This document shows positions 17,078 through 26,536 of a stretch of 64,000 nt of DNA, piece after piece. Numbering within the stretch: position 1 is the stretch's first letter; the number at the start of each line of letters is the position of its first letter. This DNA is from JAGGTJ01 sp964457545 (GTDB taxonomy: Bacteria; Desulfobacterota; DSM-4660; Desulfatiglandales; Desulfatiglandaceae): the NCBI GenBank assembly GCA_964457545.1, contig CAYWEN010000020.1, positions 1 through 64,000 of the forward strand. Reading direction: 5' to 3'. The position numbers were made by a program, and so were the translations under genes. The notes beneath the pieces were generated by a model that was given only the letters and a program-made list of their open reading frames with translations, had not been told where the DNA came from and did no database searches.

Positions 17078-20067
17078 ATCAGAGCTCCAAATCTTTTTTT
17101 CCATTGTTTTTTGAGTGTTATGACATCTTCATCTATGACGGGGCGTTTGTTGCCGGTGTGAATAACAAGATGTTGTGATGCTGTGACCTTGCCTGCACAG
17201 GTTGTATTTAGCCCTGTGCATGTTTTTTCAAACTCGGCCCTTTTTTCGGGGGGCACAGTTATGATAAACCTTCCGCATGATTCCGAGAAAAGTTTCTGTC
17301 CGGTTGACAGTCCTTCTGCAACAGGGACCTTTTCGATATCAATCTCCATGCCGAGTTCTCCAGCCATTGCAACCATGGCAAGATGAACGGCGAGGCCCCC
17401 TCTTGTTACTGCATGGCACGATGACACAATCTGTTTTGAAATGGCCCTGTGCAGTGTCTGGTATTGGGACCAAAGATCATCTGCATCAACTTCGGGAACG
17501 TTCAATCCCGTGTATCCCATCATCTCGTAATATTCGCTTCCTCCTGATTCATTTCTTGTTGTACCTGCTATGTAGACAAGATCTTCCGGAGATTTGGCAT
17601 CCATTGTCAGGCATATGGATATGTCCTTTATCACGCTGGTGACTGTGAACATAAGGGTGGGGAGGCCTGAGACCTTGCGTCTTTCGCCGAAAGGTCCTTC
17701 AAGATTGCCATCTATATACATGCTGTCTTTTCCGGAGAGAAGGGGAATATGATAGGCAAGACATATATCTTTTAAAGCCTTGTTGGCACGGACAAGCTGG
17801 GCTGCCTTATACTTTCCGTCAGGGTTTTTTGCAGGATCATATATAATGGTTGGCCAGCAGAAGTTGTCCACGCCGGCAAGGTGATAGGGGTTACCTCCAA
17901 CGGATATGACCTTTCTGACTGCCTCATCAACTGTTGCTGCCACCATATTGTATGTATCTATTGCTGAGTAAAAGGGGTTTAAGGCCTGGGACATGGCAAT
18001 GCCCCGTTTTGAATTCAGTATCGGTCTTATAACTGCTGCATCACCAGGCACATCGGCATTTTTGCCTACCAGTGGTTTTATTACGCTTCCTCCCTGAACT
18101 TCATGGTCGTACTGCCTCTGGATCCAGTTCCTTTCGCATATATTGGGTCTGGCAAGCATACTCATTAATATGGAGGTATAATTTTCAGGTTCTTCAATGA
18201 CCGGTTCTGTCAGACCCCTTAGTCTTGGCGGAATCCATTCCGCATCAAATTCCCATTGAGGAAACTCTGCTTTCAGAAAGTCCATGCTTATGTAAGCGCA
18301 GGTTTTGTTCTTGTAGTCCAGTCTGAGATAGCCGGAATCGTTGTATTCTCCTATAACAGTGCTTTCTACTGCATGTTTTTTTGACAGGGCCATGAAAGCA
18401 TCAATATGTTCAGGTTTAACAGCTATGGTCATCCTTTCCTGGGATTCAGACACCCATATCTCCCATTGATCAAGCCCTTCATACTTTAATGGGACCCGGT
18501 CGAGATGAACGTGACAGCCGTTGCTGAACAGGGCAGACTCCCCTATTGATGAAGAAAGGCCGCCTCCGCCATTGTCGGTAATAAAAGATACAAGGCCCCT
18601 GTCTCTTGCCTCGATAAGAAAATCGTGCATTTTTTTCTGGGTATAGGGGTCTCCTATCTGTACGTGGCCTGCAGGGGTGTGTTCACTGAAGGTCTCAGAT
18701 GCAGCGGTAACACCGTGTATGCCGTCTTTGCCGACTCGTCCGCCGGACATGACTATGAGATCTCCCGGTTCTGTGGTCTTTTTGTGAGATGATTCTCCTG
18801 ATACAACAGATGGCATGATGCCCAGTGCAGTAACAAATACGAGACATTTGCCTATAAAACTGTCATCAAAGAGAAGGAGCCCATAAGTGGTCGGTATGCC
18901 GCTTTTGTTTCCTCCATCCCGTACTCCTTCAACAATCCCGTCAAGCAACCTCCTTGGGTGCAGATGAGGTTTCAGGTCTCCATTGTAGTGCCTGTGTCCT
19001 ACACAGAATCCATACATGCCGGAGACAAGTCTTGCACCCTTTCCCGTTCCCATTGGATCACGATACACTCCAACTATGCCTGTAATGGAACCACCGTATG
19101 CCTCCATATTAGACGGACTGTTGTGGGTTTCGCCGGTAATTGTGTAGTAGTGATCTTCATCAAAACGTCCCACACCGGCGTTGTCCCAGAGTACAGAGAC
19201 CACCCAGTCCTTTTCTTCCTTTATAAGCAGGGTAGGGGCCTCTATGCAGGTCTTGAAGAGGTTGTCTACGGTTTCTTTTTTGCCGCTGTCTATGTCATGA
19301 TACCGGAAAAGCCCCCTGAAGGTGTTGTGGTTGCAATGGTCACTTCTTGCCTGGGATATGTACTCTATTTCCACATCTGTAGGCAAATCAAGCCCGACCT
19401 CTTTTCTTTTTGCCCTGATGTCGTCACGCATGAAATACCTTCTTATGATCGGTATGTCACTGTCTCTGAGAGCGAGGTTTCTTTTCATGGAGATCTGTTT
19501 CAATTCCTGATCGTTTGATATGGGAATCGTTTTAACCTTGGGTTCATGGTTCAGAATTACCTTTGGTATAAGGTATCCTATGCCTGTTTCCCTGTTCCAG
19601 CCGGCCCCGGAGAATATCTTCCATTGCTGTATCAGATCGTTTGCCAGCAGTTCCGCTGCTATTGTGTTTGTCTCTGATTCAGATAGTGCTCCTTTTATTT
19701 GATATATCTTCGAGGTGTAAACGGCCTCACCTTCTTTGAATTTTATGCCCAGAAGATCCTCTATTGCCTCTTGAGCGGTGCTGCCTGCAGTGTCCCTTAC
19801 ACCGGGCTTGAATCTGACCCATATCAGCCAGTCAAAATTGTCTGCAATGGGGCTAAAGGAGGACAGCTCTGTTACGGGGTTGGTGAATATTTCAACCCTT
19901 ATTTTTTCCAACTGGCCGGGATTCAGGTCTGCATCAATGGTCAGGACCCTGATTACACGGATATCTTTGATTCGATATCCGAAATATTCCTGTGTCTTTT
20001 TAAGGATAACAGTGCCTTCAGCATCAGTTAGATCTTTTTTAAGTTTTATTTCGAGTCTTGCAGTCAT
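17074..20067 (-). CDS. purL: phosphoribosylformylglycinamidine synthase, PurS-PurS-PurL fusion
   Basis: 997 residues. The first 175 contain two PurS-like modules: residues 1-80, MTARLEIKLKKDLTDAEG; and about 82-165, starting DWLIWVRFKPGVRDTAG. The PurL synthetase domain follows, with DHCNHNTFRG, GETHNSPSNMEAYGG, a glycine-rich GRVGKDGIHG, and a second half containing LSGKDSMYID and CHAVTRGGLAVHL. This is the PurSL architecture without the C-terminal glutaminase, which is supplied by the overlapping purQ gene. It catalyses the fourth step of purine synthesis. The gene is preceded by a 1.2-kb gap containing repeat copies. Confidence 0.95.
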   Translation of the reverse strand: MTARLEIKLKKDLTDAEGTVILKKTQEYFGYRIKDIRVIRVLTIDADLNPGQLEKIRVEIFTNPVTELSSFSPIADNFDWLIWVRFKPGVRDTAGSTAQEAIEDLLGIKFKEGEAVYTSKIYQIKGALSESETNTIAAELLANDLIQQWKIFSGAGWNRETGIGYLIPKVILNHEPKVKTIPISNDQELKQISMKRNLALRDSDIPIIRRYFMRDDIRAKRKEVGLDLPTDVEIEYISQARSDHCNHNTFRGLFRYHDIDSGKKETVDNLFKTCIEAPTLLIKEEKDWVVSVLWDNAGVGRFDEDHYYTITGETHNSPSNMEAYGGSITGIVGVYRDPMGTGKGARLVSGMYGFCVGHRHYNGDLKPHLHPRRLLDGIVEGVRDGGNKSGIPTTYGLLLFDDSFIGKCLVFVTALGIMPSVVSGESSHKKTTEPGDLIVMSGGRVGKDGIHGVTAASETFSEHTPAGHVQIGDPYTQKKMHDFLIEARDRGLVSFITDNGGGGLSSSIGESALFSNGCHVHLDRVPLKYEGLDQWEIWVSESQERMTIAVKPEHIDAFMALSKKHAVESTVIGEYNDSGYLRLDYKNKTCAYISMDFLKAEFPQWEFDAEWIPPRLRGLTEPVIEEPENYTSILMSMLARPNICERNWIQRQYDHEVQGGSVIKPLVGKNADVPGDAAVIRPILNSKRGIAMSQALNPFYSAIDTYNMVAATVDEAVRKVISVGGNPYHLAGVDNFCWPTIIYDPAKNPDGKYKAAQLVRANKALKDICLAYHIPLLSGKDSMYIDGNLEGPFGERRKVSGLPTLMFTVTSVIKDISICLTMDAKSPEDLVYIAGTTRNESGGSEYYEMMGYTGLNVPEVDADDLWSQYQTLHRAISKQIVSSCHAVTRGGLAVHLAMVAMAGELGMEIDIEKVPVAEGLSTGQKLFSESCGRFIITVPPEKRAEFEKTCTGLNTTCAGKVTASQHLVIHTGNKRPVIDEDVITLKKQWKKRFGALI

Positions 20068-20102
20068 TTTTTCCCTTGCAGTTTAAAGTAAGGTTTGTCT
20101 GA

Positions 20103-20284
20103 TTTCTGTCCATAAACGGCCAGATTTTGTAATCCTGCCATCAATCCTTAGGCGTTTTTTGTTCAATGTGTTATTATGTTAAGATACGTTTTTGCCCTTG
20201 TTTTATTTGTGATTGTGCGAAGGTTTTTATCTCCGGACAGGAAACTTCTCAGGTGCAGAAATCAGTTTGTGGATGGACACTGTC
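20103..20284. repeat. dispersed inverted-repeat element, copy 5
   Basis: Left end TTTCTGTCCATAAACGGCC (20103-20121) and right end CAGTTTGTGGATGGACAC (20263-20280). The right half (from about 20229) aligns with the right halves of copies 3 and 4 (TTCCGGA-GGAAACTTC-AGTG pattern). It is located just upstream of purL. Confidence 0.55.
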
Positions 20285-20979
20285 TGTGAGAGTGTCCGGA
20301 GATGGCAATCTTTTTGCCTGTGCAAAAATTACCACAGACAGATGATTGATTTTCCAGGATACGGTGGTGTTTGGAATTATCTTTGCAGGATTCTTGACTT
20401 GTGGTATGCGCCAGACTGATATGATAAGCCACCATAAAAAAATAAAAGAAACGTTAATGGAAAGGTTGGGTGTAGTCAATATCTTTACCGCAAAAATTTT
20501 CTTTATAACTTTATAAACTGACTGGTGTTCATACACCTGTCAGCTTTTGGCTGCAGGCTTGTTTTGCAATGCCTGTATGTTTTTATGCAGGGGCGGAGGA
20601 AGTATCAGTTCAATAACCGGGCAGGAAATAAAGACCTTCCCTGAAGCAGGCCAGGAAAAGGGGCTTCCCTTTTTACAGTTTGTCGGAAAAACCTTTCTGC
20701 CGCCTTTTTTGAGCTGTCGCAGCAGGGTTGTCCATAAAGATAGATTCTGGACAGCAGCAAGTTCTGGACAGGTGCCGGGATTATGGAAAACAGCCGTTTG
20801 TGCATGATAGCCGTTATTTGAATTATGTAATAACGTAGATGGGTTGAAATTTTGTCTGATAGTATATATATTTCTGATTGATACTTGTATATAGAACAGT
20901 TTTTTGGCACTGCAAGGTTTTGGCTCATAAACCGCTCTTTCCGTAATGCCTGTCTGTTTTTGTGTCCTGCACATATATA

Positions 20980-21190
20980 CCATTCACAAACGGCTACATT
21001 CCGCAATTTCTGCGTCTGCCTGTAATCTGGCTGCAGACAGATCAGTCTGCGGTATTCCCTTTGATCTTGCACAAAACTATTATCCTTTGAAAAAACGGGA
21101 ATCCGCTTTTATGGGGCAGGATTGACTTCTTGATGAATGTAAGGTGTTGAAAACCTGCAGATGTCAGAAATTGATTCATGTGTGGAAAAC
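20980..21190. repeat. dispersed inverted-repeat element, copy 6 (weak)
   Basis: Left end CCATTCACAAACGGCT (20980-20995) and right end ATTGATTCATGTGTGGAAAAC (21170-21190). The interior AAGGTGTTGA is shared with copy 4. The match is more degenerate than in the other copies. Confidence 0.3.
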
Positions 21191-21291
21191 AAATGGGACC
21201 GGGATTATGAGCAACATACAATTACCTTGCATGGACAAAATTTTTTCATGGGCAGATGAAAATTTTTGATGGCCTCAATGAGGAGTTATAT

Positions 21292-23067
21292 ATGGATAAA
21301 GAAATATACGATGATGGAAGTAAAAAGATCCCTGACCAGAAGGAACTTGAAAAGGAACTTAGTGAGTACCTTTCCAAAAAATATGGTGGCAGAATAAAGA
21401 TCATATCCCCTCTTGTCTTTCCAAAGTCGGAGAATGAGTCGTCTGATGAGGTCCAGGGCGATTTTTCAGGCGGCAGGGAATTGGAGTTTGACATGTTGCC
21501 CGAGGAACTGGAGTCCTATCTTAAAAGCTTTGTAGTAAAGCAAAGAGATGCCATATCTGTCCTTGCCACAAAAATATGTACACACTTCAACAGAATCAAG
21601 CATACAAAAAAGATGAAGGGGGACAATGGTTCGGGAGGCGTGGGCATGATTAAAAACAATGTCCTGCTTATTGGGCCTACCGGTGTGGGAAAGACCTATC
21701 TCATAAAGCTTATTGCACATAAACTCGGGGTGCCTTTTGTTAAAGGGGATGCTACCAAGTTCAGTGAAACCGGTTACGTGGGAGGAGATGTGGAAGACCT
21801 TGTCCGTGATCTCCTTTATGATGCAAAGGAAGATATACAGCTTGCGGAAAACGGTATAATATACATTGACGAGATTGACAAGATTGCATCGTCCCGTAAT
21901 ATTATCGGGCATGATGTATCACGGACAGGTGTTCAAAGGGCACTGTTAAAGCCAATGGAAGAGACAGATGTTGATCTGAAGGTCCCTCATGATCCTATAT
22001 CGCAGATACAGGCTATTGAACATTACAGAAAGACAGGGAAGAGAGAAAAAAAGGTGGTTAACACCAAAAATATACTGTTTATTATGAGCGGTGCCTTTGG
22101 AGATCTTGCCAGGATTATCAAAAAGAGACTTCAGTCTCAGGGGATTGGCTTTGAGGCAGATGTTAAATCATCGGACGTTGATTGGGATCTGCTTAAGGAA
22201 ATTACGGTGCAGGACCTTATTGAATTTGGTTTTGAGTCCGAGTTTGTTGGCCGGTTGCCTGTAATAGTAGTACTTGATGAACTTACAAGAGATGATCTGG
22301 TTGAAATTCTCAAAAATCCTAACAACCCTATAATTATCAGTAAACGTCTTGACTTCAAGGCCTATGGCATTGATATAAAATTTGAGAATGAGGCCCTTGT
22401 CAAAATAGCAGATCTTGCAATTGCCCAGAAGACAGGAGCCAGAGGACTTGTGAGCGCTATGGAACGTGTACTGATTCCTTTTGAAAAGAAACTGCCTTCC
22501 ACAAACATTAAAAAGTTTCTTGTTACTCCAGACGTGGTTACTCATCCTGAAGAGCAACTGGAACATCTGTTGAATGTTGCAGACACCAAGGAATTTCAGG
22601 ACAGATTTGATGCCGCTGTTGAGGCGGAGCTTAGAGAATTAAAGACCTATATAGCAAATACGGCTGATGATTTTAAGAATATTTCAGGTCTTGAACTAAA
22701 CGAAAACAGGGCGGAACTGATTGCAAACATCTATCTTGAAAACCTGTCGGATATAAATACTGCGCACACTGTTTTCAAGCAGATGTATGATAAGGTCAAG
22801 GCACAGGAAACTTCATTTCTCAAAACGTTTGATATGGATTTATCCTTTGATGAGGATGCGGTTGACAAGATCATTGAAGAGGCTGTAAAAACCGGTCGGG
22901 ATGCAGGGGATTTGGCCTTTGAGATTGTAAAAAGGCTTGAGTACGGTCTTAATCTGGTAAAAGACAGGTCAGGTATTGATGGTTTTGTTATCGATGTTGC
23001 TGCGGTAACAGATATGGATGGATATATCAATAACCTTATAAAAAAGTACTATCGTCAGCAGGTCTAA
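21292..23067 (+). CDS. ClpX-like AAA+ protein unfoldase with extra N- and C-terminal regions
   Basis: 591 residues from the ATG at 21292 (GAGGAG 8 nt upstream; an in-frame ATG at 21256 lacks a good RBS). The N-terminus has no zinc-finger domain as in ClpX; it is instead acidic and charged. The ATPase core has GPTGVGKT (about 127-134), pore loop GYVG, Walker B IIYIDEIDKI, FVGRLPVIVVLDEL and KTGARGL (sensor 2). QGIGFEADVK matches the ClpX IGF loop that docks ClpP. A roughly 25-residue variant replaces the RKH loop. About 170 extra residues follow the ClpX-like core. It is probably an alternative unfoldase feeding ClpP or acting alone. No protease gene is adjacent. Confidence 0.8.
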   Translation: MDKEIYDDGSKKIPDQKELEKELSEYLSKKYGGRIKIISPLVFPKSENESSDEVQGDFSGGRELEFDMLPEELESYLKSFVVKQRDAISVLATKICTHFNRIKHTKKMKGDNGSGGVGMIKNNVLLIGPTGVGKTYLIKLIAHKLGVPFVKGDATKFSETGYVGGDVEDLVRDLLYDAKEDIQLAENGIIYIDEIDKIASSRNIIGHDVSRTGVQRALLKPMEETDVDLKVPHDPISQIQAIEHYRKTGKREKKVVNTKNILFIMSGAFGDLARIIKKRLQSQGIGFEADVKSSDVDWDLLKEITVQDLIEFGFESEFVGRLPVIVVLDELTRDDLVEILKNPNNPIIISKRLDFKAYGIDIKFENEALVKIADLAIAQKTGARGLVSAMERVLIPFEKKLPSTNIKKFLVTPDVVTHPEEQLEHLLNVADTKEFQDRFDAAVEAELRELKTYIANTADDFKNISGLELNENRAELIANIYLENLSDINTAHTVFKQMYDKVKAQETSFLKTFDMDLSFDEDAVDKIIEEAVKTGRDAGDLAFEIVKRLEYGLNLVKDRSGIDGFVIDVAAVTDMDGYINNLIKKYYRQQV

Positions 23068-23113
23068 GTTGGTTTGCATAAAAGCAGTGGCAGGATATAA
23101 CATGTTTTTTGTT

Positions 23114-23145
23114 GGCCCTGAAAAAAGGTGGCGCCTTTTTGGGCC
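23114..23145. terminator. hairpin between ClpX-like gene and ahbC, possible terminator
   Basis: The outer pair GGCCC/GGGCC (23114-23118, 23141-23145) and inner pair AAAAAGG/CCTTTTT (23122-23128, 23134-23140) form a stable stem 50 bp after the unfoldase stop and 33 bp before ahbC. No separate T tract follows, so attenuation or termination is only possible, not certain. Confidence 0.4.
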
Positions 23146-23177
23146 GGGACTTGCGTTAGTGCAAAGGATATAAATAA

Positions 23178-24371
23178 ATGATAGGCATTTCAAAACTTTA
23201 CTGTGGAGCAGTTGAACCTTCTGATGTCCTTCGTTATCATAGACATTCAAAAGACCTTCCCTCCCATCTCCTCCAGTTTTCAGCAGATAAAAAGCCGGTT
23301 GTGGTATGGAATGTTACAAAGGCATGTAATCTGAGGTGCATACATTGTTATGCCCGTGCCGGTGAAGCAAGGCATACAGATGAGCTTTCCAATGCACAGG
23401 GCAAGGCCCTTATTGATGATCTTTCTGATTTTGGGGTTCCTGTTATCTTGTTTTCCGGAGGAGAGCCTCTTATGCGGCCCGACCTTGTAGATTTGGCAGG
23501 TTATGCGGTCAAAAAAGGAATACGTGCTGTTATTTCAACTAATGGCACCCTGATTACTGCAGACAAGGCCAGGGAATTGCAGGACATAGGCCTTTCCTAT
23601 GTTGGGGTAAGTCTGGATGGAATAGGGGAGGTCAATGACCGTTTCAGAGGAAAAAAGGGGGCGTTTCATGATACCATGCAAGGTATAGAGAATTGCCAGA
23701 AAGCTGGTCTTAAAGTGGGCCTGAGGTTTACCATTAATCGATTGAATGTTGCTGAAATGTCAAGTATCTTTGATCTCTTGGAGGAGTGTGATATTCCGAG
23801 GGCATGTTTTTATCATCTGGTTTATGCGGGCCGTGGTTCAGATATGGTTAAACAGGATCTTGCGCACGATGAAACACGAAAGGCAGTTGATCTTATTATG
23901 GACAGAACAAAGGATCTCCACGAAAGGGGAAAACCAAAGGAGATCCTGACTGTGGATAATCATGCAGACGGGCCGTATCTTTATCTCAGGGTATTGAAGG
24001 AAGATGCTGCAAGGGCAAAAGAGGTGCTTGAGCTGCTCGAGATGAACGAGGGAAACAGTTCAGGCAGAGGTATAGGATGTGTAAGCTGGGATGGAAATGT
24101 CTATGCCGATCAGTTCTGGAGACATTACAGCTTTGGCAATGTGTGCAAAAGACCGTTCAGTGTGATATGGACGGATACTTCTGATCCATTGATGGCAAGG
24201 CTGAAAGACAAAAAAAGATATGTTAAGGGACGTTGTGCACGCTGTCGGTGGCTTGACATATGCGCAGGTAATTTCAGGGTCAGGGCAGAGGCGGTGACAG
24301 GTGATGTTTGGGCCGAAGATCCTGCATGTTATTTAACTGATGAAGAGATTGACAGAAGGAATTATCAATGA
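23178..24371 (+). CDS. ahbC: radical SAM 12,18-didecarboxysiroheme deacetylase (Fe-coproporphyrin III synthase)
   Basis: 397 residues. The radical SAM cluster motif is CNLRCIHC (Cys about 50, 54, 57). FSGGEPLMRPDL and SLDGIGEVNDRFRG follow, and a C-terminal SPASM-like Cys set (GIGCVSWDG, GRCARCRWLDICAGN) can bind a second cluster. Sequence and neighbourhood (hemB, ahbD, ahbA/B-type gene) fit AhbC, which removes the two acetate side chains of didecarboxysiroheme. It overlaps hemB by 4 bp (ATGA), so it is the first gene of a translationally coupled heme operon. The product acts in the cytosol under anoxic conditions. Confidence 0.93.
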   Translation: MIGISKLYCGAVEPSDVLRYHRHSKDLPSHLLQFSADKKPVVVWNVTKACNLRCIHCYARAGEARHTDELSNAQGKALIDDLSDFGVPVILFSGGEPLMRPDLVDLAGYAVKKGIRAVISTNGTLITADKARELQDIGLSYVGVSLDGIGEVNDRFRGKKGAFHDTMQGIENCQKAGLKVGLRFTINRLNVAEMSSIFDLLEECDIPRACFYHLVYAGRGSDMVKQDLAHDETRKAVDLIMDRTKDLHERGKPKEILTVDNHADGPYLYLRVLKEDAARAKEVLELLEMNEGNSSGRGIGCVSWDGNVYADQFWRHYSFGNVCKRPFSVIWTDTSDPLMARLKDKKRYVKGRCARCRWLDICAGNFRVRAEAVTGDVWAEDPACYLTDEEIDRRNYQ

Positions 24372-25330
24372 AAATAAGACCACGCAGGCTTAGAAAGACA
24401 TCTGCTGTCCGGGATATGGTGAGGGAAACCGGTTTGTCTGTAAAAGACCTTGTTGCGCCTCTTTTTGTTAAACACGGCGACAATGTTAAGGAGCCTATCC
24501 CTTCAATGCCAGGTCAGTACCATTTTTCTGTGGATACTCTTGTTAAGGAGGCTGAGGAGCTCTGGTCTCTTGGGATTCCGGCCATTATCATATTTGGACT
24601 TCCTGACAGAAAAGACCCTGTTGGCAGCAGTTCATGGGACAGAAAAGGGATCGTTCAACGTGCGGTTTCAGCCGTGAAAAAGGCTGTCCCTGATATGGTT
24701 GTTATTACGGATGTATGTCTGTGTGAGTACACGGATCATGGACATTGCGGCGTTATAAAGGATGGCGCTGTGGACAATGATGCCACTGTGGAGTTGTTGG
24801 CACGTCAGGCAGTGACGCATGCTGATGCAGGTGTGGATTTTGTCGCTCCTTCTGATATGATGGATGGCCGTGTAGGCGCTATTCGTGATCTCCTTGATTC
24901 AAAAGGCCATTACAATGTGGGCATACTTTCGTATGCGGTTAAATATGCATCTGCCTTTTACGGGCCGTTTCGTGATGCTGCAGATTCTGCACCACAGTTT
25001 GGTGACCGTTGTTCTTACCAGATGGATCCGGCCAATGCACGTGAGGCCATAAGAGAGGCATCTTGTGATATAGAAGAGGGAGCAGATATTATTATGGTAA
25101 AACCTGCCATGCCATACCTTGATATTGTCAGGCGGGTTTCTGACATGTCTTCTGTTCCTGTAGCCGCCTATAATGTAAGCGGAGAATATGCAATGCTCAA
25201 GGCTGCCTCTCAAAACGGCTGGATAGATGGTAACAGGGCAATGACAGAGATGCTTGTTTCAATAAAGAGGGCAGGTGCGGATTTGATTCTTACCTATTTT
25301 GCCAGAGAATGTGCATATCTTATGGGCTGA
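24368..25330 (+). CDS. hemB: delta-aminolevulinic acid dehydratase (porphobilinogen synthase)
   Basis: 320 residues. It condenses two 5-aminolevulinates to porphobilinogen. Both Schiff-base lysines are visible, in ILSYAVKYASAFYGPFR (about 190) and MVKPAMPYLDIV (about 245). The metal loop DVCLCEYTDHGHCG has three cysteines (about 117, 119, 127), indicating the zinc-dependent type. It starts 4 bp inside ahbC. Its presence between ahbC and ahbD links early tetrapyrrole synthesis with the siroheme-dependent heme branch. Confidence 0.97.
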   Translation: MKIRPRRLRKTSAVRDMVRETGLSVKDLVAPLFVKHGDNVKEPIPSMPGQYHFSVDTLVKEAEELWSLGIPAIIIFGLPDRKDPVGSSSWDRKGIVQRAVSAVKKAVPDMVVITDVCLCEYTDHGHCGVIKDGAVDNDATVELLARQAVTHADAGVDFVAPSDMMDGRVGAIRDLLDSKGHYNVGILSYAVKYASAFYGPFRDAADSAPQFGDRCSYQMDPANAREAIREASCDIEEGADIIMVKPAMPYLDIVRRVSDMSSVPVAAYNVSGEYAMLKAASQNGWIDGNRAMTEMLVSIKRAGADLILTYFARECAYLMG

Positions 25331-25370
25331 AACCTGGAATATCCAGGCATTGGCGTCCTGGGCGTTGATT

Positions 25371-26441
25371 ATGACAAATTCACATGGGTATGAAAACGGG
25401 CCAAGGCTTGTGGCCTGGGAACTTACAAGACGATGTAATCTTAACTGTGTACACTGCAGGGCAGGGGCAAAAAATGGGCCTTACGATGGAGAACTTGACA
25501 CTTCAAGGTGTATCAGGATACTTGATGAGATAAGTGAGGTTGGAAAACCTGTTATTATTCTTACCGGAGGTGAACCGCTTTTAAGAGAGGATATCTTTGA
25601 TCTGTCGGAATATGGTTCGTCTGTTGGTTTAAAGATGGTACTGGCAACTAACGGTACTTTGCTTACACCTGAAATTGCAAAAAGGGCACTTTCTTCCGGA
25701 ATAAAACGCGTAAGTATATCTATTGATAGTGCGAGGGAGGACCGGCACGATGATTTCAGGAAGGAACCGGGCGCTTTCAGGGCCGCTGTGAACGGAGTCA
25801 GGGTTTTGAAAGAGGCAGGGCTTGAATTTCAGATCAATACCACTGTTACCCGGCATAATATTGATGAGGTGGAGAACATCCTTGATTTTACGGTTCGTCT
25901 CGGTGCAGTGGCACACCATATCTTTCTCCTTGTTCCTACAGGACGGGCCAAAGAAATGGTAAACCAGGAGATTGATGCCCTTGCCTATGAGAGACTTCTG
26001 CACTGGTTTTACAGCATGAGAGGAAAGACCCCTCTTCATCTAAAGGCAACATGCGCCCCCCAATATTACCGGATATTACGCCAGGAGGCCTATAAAAAGG
26101 GGGAAAGGGTCAATTTCAGCACCTATGGGCTTGATGCAGTGACGCGCGGCTGTCTTGGAGGAACCGGTTTTTGTTTTATTTCATCAGTTGGTACTGTTCA
26201 ACCCTGCGGTTATCTTGAAGTTGCATGCGGTGATTTAAGGAAGAAATCATTCAGAGAGATCTGGTTTGAATCAGCGGTCTTTAACAGGCTGCGTGATTTT
26301 TCGTCTTACAGGGGAAAGTGTGGCCGATGTGAATTTGTAAGGGTATGCGGAGGTTGTAGGGCCAGGGCATTTGAAGCGACAGGGGATTTCCTTGCCGAAG
26401 AACCCCTGTGCAGTTATGAACCAAAAAAAGAGATAATGTGA
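25371..26441 (+). CDS. ahbD: radical SAM heme synthase (oxidative decarboxylation of Fe-coproporphyrin III)
   Basis: 356 residues from the ATG at 25371, 40 bp after the hemB stop. A longer in-frame start at 25299 inside hemB is possible but adds no conserved sequence. WELTRRCNLNCVHC carries the radical SAM cysteines (about 22, 26, 29). TGGEPLLREDI and SIDSAREDRHDDFR follow. The C-terminal cysteine set GCLGGTGFCFIS, GKCGRCEFVRVCGGC fits the auxiliary cluster of AhbD. It converts the two propionates of Fe-coproporphyrin III to vinyl groups, giving heme b. The domain order is like AhbC, but the two genes are clearly distinct paralogs. Confidence 0.92.
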   Translation: MTNSHGYENGPRLVAWELTRRCNLNCVHCRAGAKNGPYDGELDTSRCIRILDEISEVGKPVIILTGGEPLLREDIFDLSEYGSSVGLKMVLATNGTLLTPEIAKRALSSGIKRVSISIDSAREDRHDDFRKEPGAFRAAVNGVRVLKEAGLEFQINTTVTRHNIDEVENILDFTVRLGAVAHHIFLLVPTGRAKEMVNQEIDALAYERLLHWFYSMRGKTPLHLKATCAPQYYRILRQEAYKKGERVNFSTYGLDAVTRGCLGGTGFCFISSVGTVQPCGYLEVACGDLRKKSFREIWFESAVFNRLRDFSSYRGKCGRCEFVRVCGGCRARAFEATGDFLAEEPLCSYEPKKEIM

Positions 26442-26536
26442 TCTGGATTTTTCTGTGACGAGATGTGACAGGTATAACAAACTGTCATCCCCTGTATGGC
26501 GGCCAGGTCCTTTATCGATATATACAGGTGGTGTGC

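Larger units (their letters stand above)
20068..21291. other. 1.2-kb gap between divergent purL and the ClpX-like gene
   Basis: No gene I can support. Several short open frames on both strands show no recognisable motif. The region contains one good copy (20103-20284) and one weak copy (20980-21190) of the inverted-repeat family, plus a single repeat end at 20729 (TGTCCATAAAG). It also has a small hairpin GGACACT/AGTGTCC (20275-20297). Confidence 0.5.

Noticed and set aside
18958..19518. Plus-strand open frame (186 codons) opposite purL
   Set aside because: Complement of a conserved PurL domain with no independent signal.
20540..20983. Minus-strand open frame (147 codons) in the 1.2-kb gap
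   Set aside because: Adjacent to a repeat end, no RBS, unrecognised, with irregular proline/lysine-rich composition. More likely non-coding.
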